Shown: in pieces, positions 7,347 through 12,187 of the stretch
Numbering within the stretch: position 1 is the first letter of the stretch
Layout: every line of letters starts with the position of its first letter
Origin: Candidatus Hodarchaeota archaeon
Lineage (GTDB): Archaea > Asgardarchaeota > Heimdallarchaeia > Hodarchaeales > Hodarchaeaceae
Reading direction: 5' to 3'
Length of the DNA: 12,187 nt
Assembly: GCA_016840305.1 (NCBI GenBank)
Contig: JAEOSP010000618.1
Location: 1-12,187 of the forward strand
Program-made: the position numbers and the translations under genes
The notes under the pieces: model-generated
What the model was told of the DNA's origin: nothing
Database searches by the model: none
Seen by the model: only the letters and a program-made list of their open reading frames with translations

Positions 7347-8537
7347 ATGATGAAAAGAGATCCAGTAGCGTTTCTTAAGGAAGATATGACTGAACTAAGA
7401 AACAACAATCTTGAATGGATTATTAGATACTTAGAGGAAGGCTCTAAACCTCATTCCACTGTTGATGGTAAGAAAGTCTTAATGCTCAATACGAACAATT
7501 ATCTCGGTCTAGCGACTCATCCTAAGATTATTCAAGCAGCAGTAGACGCAACAAAAAAATATGGTGCTGGAGCAGGAGCAGTTCCAGTTATTGCTGGAAG
7601 TTTTGATTTGACGAAAGAGTTCCAAAAACGGTTTGCTAAGTTTAAGGAAGTTGAAGCGTCTATTTTATGTCAAACAGGATTTGCCGTCAATTCAGGCCTA
7701 ATTCCCATGTTGGTTGGAAAACCGGATATTGTAGTTTCAGACGAATTAAACCACGGTTCAATAATTGACGGAGTAAGGCTATCAGGTGCTGGTCGTATTA
7801 TTTATAAACATAACGATGTTGGAGACTTAGAGAGGCAATTAAAAGAAGCTGAAAAACAAAATCCCAGAAGAATTTGCATCATTACTGACGGGGTATTCTC
7901 TATGGATGGAGATATGGCCCCCTTGGATGGTATAGCAAAAGTTGCTGAGGATTTCGGAGCTATGATTTTCGTTGACGATTGTCATGGAGAAGGAGTGTTA
8001 GGAGAAGGTAGGGGTATCGTAGCACATTTCAATCTACAAGGTAAAGTTCACGTAGAAGGAGGTTCAATGAGTAAGGGTTTTGGTGTATTTGGAGGGACTG
8101 TAGCTGGTTCACAAGATTTAATTGAATTCTGTGCTAACAAAAGTAGAACTTACTTACTTAGTACGGCGCATCCACCTGGAGTTGTCGCTGCTAACATTGC
8201 TTCCATTGATGTCGTCGAAACAGAGCCTGAACATGTTAAACGAGTGTGGGAAAACACAAATTATTTTAAAAAGGAAGTTCAAAGTATGGGATATGATACG
8301 GGAAGATCATCAACTCCTATTATTCCTTTGATAATTGGAGATCCTGGAAAAGCACAAGAATTAGCACGAGTTCTTTTTGAAGACGAAGGAATTTATGGGA
8401 CACCAATAGTATTTCCTATGGTTGCAAGAGAACTTTCAAGGATTCGAGTTCAGATGAACGCACTTTTAACAAAAGATGATTTAAACATGGCCTTAAGTGC
8501 CATAGAGAAAGTCGGAAAAAAATTAGGTATTATTTAA
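7347..8537 (+). CDS. kbl: Glycine C-acetyltransferase (2-amino-3-ketobutyrate CoA ligase), PLP-dependent
   Basis: Cleaves 2-amino-3-oxobutanoate with CoA to glycine and acetyl-CoA, the second step of threonine breakdown. It is a fold-type I PLP enzyme of the alpha-oxoamine synthase family. Visible residues are N-N-Y-L-G-L at 50-55, His136 in L-N-H-G-S-I-I-D-G stacking on PLP, Asp210 and His213 in V-D-D-C-H-G-E-G, and the Schiff-base Lys243 in S-M-S-K-G-F-G. The length of 396 residues is standard. Closely related enzymes are 8-amino-7-oxononanoate synthase (BioF), serine palmitoyltransferase and 5-aminolevulinate synthase; the neighbouring divergent tdh strongly favours Kbl over these. The start is one of two tandem ATGs (7347 or 7350) behind GGTGA. 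The gene ends 29 nt from the convergent GH42 gene, with T-tracts in the gap. Confidence 0.93.
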   Translation: MMKRDPVAFLKEDMTELRNNNLEWIIRYLEEGSKPHSTVDGKKVLMLNTNNYLGLATHPKIIQAAVDATKKYGAGAGAVPVIAGSFDLTKEFQKRFAKFKEVEASILCQTGFAVNSGLIPMLVGKPDIVVSDELNHGSIIDGVRLSGAGRIIYKHNDVGDLERQLKEAEKQNPRRICIITDGVFSMDGDMAPLDGIAKVAEDFGAMIFVDDCHGEGVLGEGRGIVAHFNLQGKVHVEGGSMSKGFGVFGGTVAGSQDLIEFCANKSRTYLLSTAHPPGVVAANIASIDVVETEPEHVKRVWENTNYFKKEVQSMGYDTGRSSTPIIPLIIGDPGKAQELARVLFEDEGIYGTPIVFPMVARELSRIRVQMNALLTKDDLNMALSAIEKVGKKLGII

Positions 8538-8538
8538 T

Positions 8539-8558
8539 TTATTTTTTTATTCCTTTTT
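8539..8558 (+). terminator. Poly-U type terminator after kbl
   Basis: Just past the kbl stop there are runs of seven T (8542-8548) and five T (8554-8558) with no hairpin, the usual archaeal intrinsic termination pattern. The convergent gene ends at 8567, so room is tight. Confidence 0.5.
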
Positions 8559-8566
8559 GATTCTTA

Positions 8567-10624
8567 TTACTTGTTTTTTTCAAGGATTAGAGTGTGTTGT
8601 GGGGCTATATGTACTTCACCCTCTATAATACGATTTTGCACAATATCTTTGTATTTTCTATCCAAATTAACAGTTGATTGTACAAAATTATGATTAACGA
8701 AAAAAATGAATTCAGATTTCTCTCCCTTACATATGGTTATTTCTATGCCTTTTGGTGTTTCCATCAATTGATCTACTTTCTTCTCATTCTTCAACCAATA
8801 GATCAACGACCTCCAAAAGGCTTCACTCGGGGAGAATCCTAAATATATCGCAGTTCCTTTTCCATATTTATTGATAGAACATGCTGATTGCCCATTAGAG
8901 TAGTGGCCGAAAATTTGAGCCGTAGTCGTTCGAAGAATTTCAGTTGGTCTTGTAGATGAAAAAAACCCTAAGTTTTTTGTAGACTTCGTTTTAATTGAAA
9001 ACTCATGTTCCTTTGCAAACGGAGAATCTTTCGTTAGTATGACTTTCATCTCGCTCCCAAAAAAACCAACTCTCCCCGTTCCTATTAATTCACATCCGAA
9101 CAAATTTTTTAGTTCCCCATCAGGGGGAACCTTTTCGAGATATTTATTACTCCAATCTTTAGTTCCGGATGCAGGACCAACGATTAATGTCCCACCTTGT
9201 TCCACGTAATTACACAATACTTTGTTGATCTTTGGCGTTGTAAGGTAAAGACAAGGAACTATCAAAACGGGGAGATCGTAGATATTATCGCTAATTCCGA
9301 CGGGCTGAATAGGGAAATTTAATTCCCAGAAGGCTTTGTAATATTCTTCCATCAATCGCCAATATCCTATACCATCGATCCAAATTGAACGAGGGTATAT
9401 GTGACTTATATCGTAAGCCCAACCCATATCGAAAGAATAAAGTAAGCCCACCTGACTTGAAAATTCTGTTTTATATAGTAAGTCCGAAACGGTGTGCAGT
9501 TCCTTGGAGATTAGTTTGCCCTCATTGAAACGATTGCTAAAGGTACCATGATATTCATAGCCTCCTCTACCTTGTTCAGCGCCGAAACGAGGTGCTTTCC
9601 ACCGAAAGAAATTTACGCCCCCACCTCCGTGTGCTAGAGTGTGATAAGATACCAATCGATCTTGTCCAGCGGTTTCCATTACCCAGAAGGGTTTTTTGCT
9701 AAAACTTCGCATCATATCGTGCACGAACGATATCATCTCTGGTCTAGGAGGGAATACAACGGGTGGTGAAGGACTAAATTTCGGGTGACGAATTGGAGAA
9801 GTAGCGTCAATCACAGTATAGCAATCCCAACTTATAAAATCCAGATTTTTAGCTAACTTTTGAAAGTCAATCTCCCAATATGTAGCTATGATATTGGTAG
9901 TGATCCACTGTTCCTCAGAGATATTTCTACGTAGGGCGGTTACTTGATTATCGCAAAATTCTATCACTTGATCAGATGCGAAGCGATAATAGTCAAGCAG
10001 ATGACCGGGATTTAATCCGATTTCTCGACGTGGGTAGGGTAGGTTGATTTGTTCCCAACTGGAGTATTCTTGGCTCCAAAACACAGTACCCCATTCAGAA
10101 TTCAGCACATCTAAAGAATTATATTTTTGCTTACACCAGTTGATAAATGAATTGAGACAGCTTTCGCAATAACACCTTGTAGTATCATGATCGCCAAGTT
10201 CATTATCAATTTGCCAGCCTACCACATGTGGGTTATCCCCATATCGCTGGGCCATTTTGGTAGCGATTCTTTTTGCAAATTGGCGGTAAGTTTTATTTGA
10301 ATGACAGTAGTATTTGCGCACTCCGTTCTTCATTTGAATACCATTGGCATCAACTGGAAGAATTTCTGGATGTTTATGAATCAACCAAGAAGGTGGTGTT
10401 GCGGTTGGTGTTCCAAGGATTATTTTTAATCCAGCTTCACCTAAAATTTGTATTGCTTTGTCCAACCAATCGAAATCAAACACTTCTTCTTCAGGCTCCA
10501 TCCTGCACCAAGCGAATTCTCCTATACGGACACCATCCATACCACATTCGCGAATATTTTTTGCGTCTTTACCCCAATTTTCTTCCGGCCAATGTTCCGG
10601 GTAATAAGCAACGCCATAAAACAT
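8567..10624 (-). CDS. Beta-galactosidase, glycoside hydrolase family 42
   Basis: Hydrolyses terminal beta-D-galactosyl residues by a retaining mechanism. Counting from the ATG at 10624 (685 residues), the TIM barrel covers about 1-375 and opens F-Y-G-V-A-Y-Y-P-E-H-W, typical of GH42. The acid/base is Glu142 in W-Q-I-D-N-E-L-G and the nucleophile is Glu317 in F-W-V-M-E-T-A-G. The structural zinc site of the family is complete: Cys107, Cys151, Cys153 and Cys156 (C-Y-C-x-x-C). A middle flavodoxin-like trimerisation domain (about 385-600) and a small C-terminal beta domain follow. Size is normal. There is no signal peptide, so it acts on imported oligosaccharides or galactosides inside the cell. 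The longest frame begins at a TTG at 10630; the ATG two codons later is preferred. A clear TATA-like box lies upstream. No sugar transporter or regulator gene is adjacent. Other GH42 specificities, such as alpha-L-arabinopyranosidase, remain possible. Confidence 0.94.
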   Translation of the reverse strand: MFYGVAYYPEHWPEENWGKDAKNIRECGMDGVRIGEFAWCRMEPEEEVFDFDWLDKAIQILGEAGLKIILGTPTATPPSWLIHKHPEILPVDANGIQMKNGVRKYYCHSNKTYRQFAKRIATKMAQRYGDNPHVVGWQIDNELGDHDTTRCYCESCLNSFINWCKQKYNSLDVLNSEWGTVFWSQEYSSWEQINLPYPRREIGLNPGHLLDYYRFASDQVIEFCDNQVTALRRNISEEQWITTNIIATYWEIDFQKLAKNLDFISWDCYTVIDATSPIRHPKFSPSPPVVFPPRPEMISFVHDMMRSFSKKPFWVMETAGQDRLVSYHTLAHGGGGVNFFRWKAPRFGAEQGRGGYEYHGTFSNRFNEGKLISKELHTVSDLLYKTEFSSQVGLLYSFDMGWAYDISHIYPRSIWIDGIGYWRLMEEYYKAFWELNFPIQPVGISDNIYDLPVLIVPCLYLTTPKINKVLCNYVEQGGTLIVGPASGTKDWSNKYLEKVPPDGELKNLFGCELIGTGRVGFFGSEMKVILTKDSPFAKEHEFSIKTKSTKNLGFFSSTRPTEILRTTTAQIFGHYSNGQSACSINKYGKGTAIYLGFSPSEAFWRSLIYWLKNEKKVDQLMETPKGIEITICKGEKSEFIFFVNHNFVQSTVNLDRKYKDIVQNRIIEGEVHIAPQHTLILEKNK

Positions 10625-10652
10625 GATCAAATTAGCTCTTATCTTTAATTTG

Positions 10653-10670
10653 TTTTAATATATATTATTT
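10653..10670 (-). promoter_or_regulatory. TATA-box promoter of the GH42 gene
   Basis: The minus strand reads AAATAATATATATTAAAA, a strong TATA-like element centred about 37 nt upstream of the ATG at 10624. Transcription would begin about 10 nt before the start codon, giving a very short leader, consistent with the absence of a Shine-Dalgarno site. Confidence 0.55.
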
Positions 10671-10725
10671 TAATTGATAGATTTTGTTATTACTTTCTTA
10701 TTAATGTTATGTCAAGTGATTATGA

Positions 10726-10744
10726 TTTCTTCAGAATGAAGAAA
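10726..10744. repeat. Perfect palindrome upstream of the GH42 promoter
   Basis: TTTCTTCA-GAA-TGAAGAAA: 8-bp arms around a 3-nt centre, about 55 nt upstream of the GH42 TATA box. On the minus strand the T-run comes before the inverted repeat, not after it, so it is not a standard hairpin terminator. It could be a regulator-binding site or chance in AT-rich DNA. Confidence 0.5.
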
Positions 10745-10804
10745 AAAAAAAATAGAAATTTTGGTTAATGTAGTAACTAATAAAAAAAAGGAATTGGAAA
10801 AAAA
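10742..10804 (-). terminator. Triple poly-U terminator after the serine hydrolase gene
   Basis: Transcription leaving the stop at 10825 meets runs of 7, 8 and 11 T (plus-strand A-runs at 10798-10804, 10782-10789 and 10742-10752) without a preceding stem. Successive U-tracts of this kind are the archaeal intrinsic terminator signal. They would separate this gene from the GH42 gene downstream. Confidence 0.6.
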
Positions 10805-10824
10805 TTAGATATAATTTAATTTAT

Positions 10825-12117
10825 TTATTTTTTTATTCTGATTTTAATAACTGCTTTTTCTAGTGCCTCGTAAACCAAGTTATCTATTCTGAGCCAATCA
10901 ATTGGAAATATCCAATCACTGTTTTCTGGACAATATTGCGTTAAGAAAACTGAAATTACTTGATTCGTAGGATCTATATCAAATTGAGTATTGAAGGCTC
11001 CACCCCAGGAATAATGTCCGATTCCACTTCTTGACATATTTTCTGCTATTTTCACTAATACCCCTAATCCGAATCCATACCCCTCCATTCTTTCAATTAC
11101 TTCAGAATCTTTGAATTTAATATACTGCATATCCAAATAAGTACTGTTATTCGGTAATTGATTAGATGTCATCAAATTTATTGTTTCCTGAGTTACAATT
11201 TGATTATCTTTATATTGTCCTCCATTTAACATCATTATACAAAACGTCATATAATCTTCTAGAGTGGATACAAGTCCTCCTCCGCCCGATAAGTATTGGA
11301 TTTTATGTTTGAATCCATCATAAATAGCCCCTTCTACTTCAATTAGTTTATCGTATTGATTTTTTGTGTATACTTTGGTTAATCGACTCCATTTTTCTTC
11401 AGGAATGTAAAAATCAGTATCATTCATACCGAGTTTATCAAAAATATGCTCTTTAAAAAAGAAATCTAATTTTTTTCCTGAAAGCACTTCAATTAGGTAA
11501 CCCAAGATTTCATGACTGAAAGCATAATCCCAATGTTCTCCAGGATAGAAAGTAAGGGGGAGTGTAGCTAATCGCTTACTAAATTCGTCTAACGATGGCA
11601 TTATTGGAAACATCTCTAGTTTTGTTTTCAACCTATTTTCACCAGTAAAGCCAAATTCCTCCCCATATAGCTTGTCTACTGGTATTTCATCCGGATAGTC
11701 TCCATAACTAAGTCCAGAAGTGTGAGTAAAAAGTTGTTTAATGGTTATCGGATTCTTAATTTCTTCTAATTCAGCTTCACCAGTTTCATAGTCGTACGAT
11801 TTCAATATTTTAAGATTATTAAACTCAGGAAGATACATTTCAAGCGGATCCTCTAAATCAAATTTCCCCTGTTCATAAAGAATTAAGGCAGCCAAACAAG
11901 TAATTGGTTTAGTCATTGAATATATTCGGAATATATCATCAAATTCAATTGGAATCTGATTTTCTTTATCTTTCCATCCAAATTTATTACAATATACTAT
12001 TTTGCCTTTATGATAAATAGCACAAAGAACGCTACCAGTTACATTCTCATCGATATAAGTCTGAAATTCATGTGATAGCTTATTAAAAACTTCTGGATCT
12101 AATTTTTCAATTTTCAT
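10825..12117 (-). CDS. Serine hydrolase of the beta-lactamase / class C esterase (EstB-like) family
   Basis: A 430-residue penicillin-binding-protein-fold hydrolase. Counting from the ATG at 12117, the nucleophile Ser67 and general base Lys70 lie in Y-S-M-T-K-P. The catalytic Tyr198 is in W-D-Y-A-F-S, where class C beta-lactamases have Y-x-N. The third motif, normally K-T-G, is replaced by Y-S-W-G-G (369-373), as in EstB-type esterases. T-H-T-S-G-L, G-G-G-G-L-V-S-T and F-D-I-D-P are further family marks. This pattern favours an esterase or D-amino-acid peptidase over a true beta-lactamase; the substrate is unknown. There is no signal peptide, so it is probably cytoplasmic. The longest frame begins at a TTG at 12159, adding a poorly conserved 14-residue extension; the ATG at 12117 fits better because a TATA-like element near 12141-12152 sits where it would drive a leaderless transcript from that ATG. 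Confidence 0.9.
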   Translation of the reverse strand: MKIEKLDPEVFNKLSHEFQTYIDENVTGSVLCAIYHKGKIVYCNKFGWKDKENQIPIEFDDIFRIYSMTKPITCLAALILYEQGKFDLEDPLEMYLPEFNNLKILKSYDYETGEAELEEIKNPITIKQLFTHTSGLSYGDYPDEIPVDKLYGEEFGFTGENRLKTKLEMFPIMPSLDEFSKRLATLPLTFYPGEHWDYAFSHEILGYLIEVLSGKKLDFFFKEHIFDKLGMNDTDFYIPEEKWSRLTKVYTKNQYDKLIEVEGAIYDGFKHKIQYLSGGGGLVSTLEDYMTFCIMMLNGGQYKDNQIVTQETINLMTSNQLPNNSTYLDMQYIKFKDSEVIERMEGYGFGLGVLVKIAENMSRSGIGHYSWGGAFNTQFDIDPTNQVISVFLTQYCPENSDWIFPIDWLRIDNLVYEALEKAVIKIRIKK

Positions 12118-12187
12118 TAAAAAAAAAATAAGATTATCTGGTTTAAATGCCTTTTTCAAAATTTAGTTCTGTCATAATTAGTTAATA
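12118..12187 (-). promoter_or_regulatory. Upstream region of the serine hydrolase gene with TATA-like box
   Basis: On the minus strand CATTTAAACC (about 12141-12150) lies roughly 28 nt before the ATG at 12117, the distance expected for an archaeal TATA box driving a leaderless mRNA. No Shine-Dalgarno motif is present. The rest of the stretch to the window end shows no gene. Confidence 0.4.

Noticed and set aside
8122..8331. Open frame of 69 codons on the plus strand
   Set aside because: An out-of-frame overlap inside kbl, whose own frame is continuous and highly conserved.
10273..10648. Two overlapping plus-strand frames of 117 and 66 codons
   Set aside because: Both are antisense to the conserved N-terminal barrel and zinc-site region of the GH42 gene; no supporting signals.
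10726..10752. Palindrome plus adjacent A-run read as a plus- or minus-strand hairpin terminator
   Set aside because: On the plus strand it is followed by A rather than T, and on the minus strand the T-run precedes the stem; neither fits an intrinsic hairpin terminator. The T-runs alone fit the archaeal pattern.
1..12187. Defence island, CRISPR array, mobile element, tRNA or rRNA
   Set aside because: No regularly spaced short repeats, no transposase or integrase motifs, and no cloverleaf or rRNA-like conserved stretch were seen on either strand.

Overview
The window looks like a low-G+C archaeal chromosome segment, most likely from an Asgard archaeon (Lokiarchaeia-like). This rests on four things: the large gene at 1541-6199 couples a huge secreted-type ectodomain to a cytoplasmic longin/roadblock-like domain, an architecture I associate with Asgard genomes; Shine-Dalgarno motifs are of the GGTGA/GAGGTGA type; TATA-like boxes precede several genes and at least one start looks leaderless; and gene ends carry poly-T tracts rather than hairpin terminators. 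The lineage call is inference from style, not from a marker gene. I saw no tRNA, rRNA, CRISPR array, transposase or integrase.

Layout. 3-551 (+) is the 3' part of a luciferase-like (LLM class, probably F420- or flavin-dependent) oxidoreductase, cut by the window edge. It converges on 575-1345 (-), a compact zinc deacetylase of the HDAC/acetylpolyamine amidohydrolase superfamily. A 195-nt divergent intergenic region with repeated ATTTAT boxes and a palindrome separates that gene from 1541-6199 (+), a 1552-residue single-pass surface protein. The surface protein converges, with a 7-nt gap, on 6207-7160 (-), an SDR-type L-threonine 3-dehydrogenase. Head-to-head with it is 7347-8537 (+), glycine C-acetyltransferase (2-amino-3-ketobutyrate CoA ligase). 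Then follow 8567-10624 (-), a GH42 beta-galactosidase, and 10825-12117 (-), a serine beta-lactamase/esterase-family hydrolase, separated by about 200 nt of AT-rich DNA with poly-U tracts, a palindrome and the GH42 promoter.

How the genes work together. The one clear pathway is threonine catabolism: Tdh oxidises L-threonine to 2-amino-3-oxobutanoate, and Kbl cleaves this with CoA to glycine and acetyl-CoA. Their shared 186-nt divergent control region fits coordinated expression. The GH42 enzyme and the serine hydrolase are single-gene catabolic functions with no transporter or sugar operon in view. The surface protein is the most unusual item: a probable glycosylated, Ig-like-repeat sensor or adhesin whose cytoplasmic tail could connect the cell surface to the small-GTPase/longin machinery of Asgard archaea. 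I did not find a multi-gene novel system; the best candidate for new biology is this receptor-like protein.
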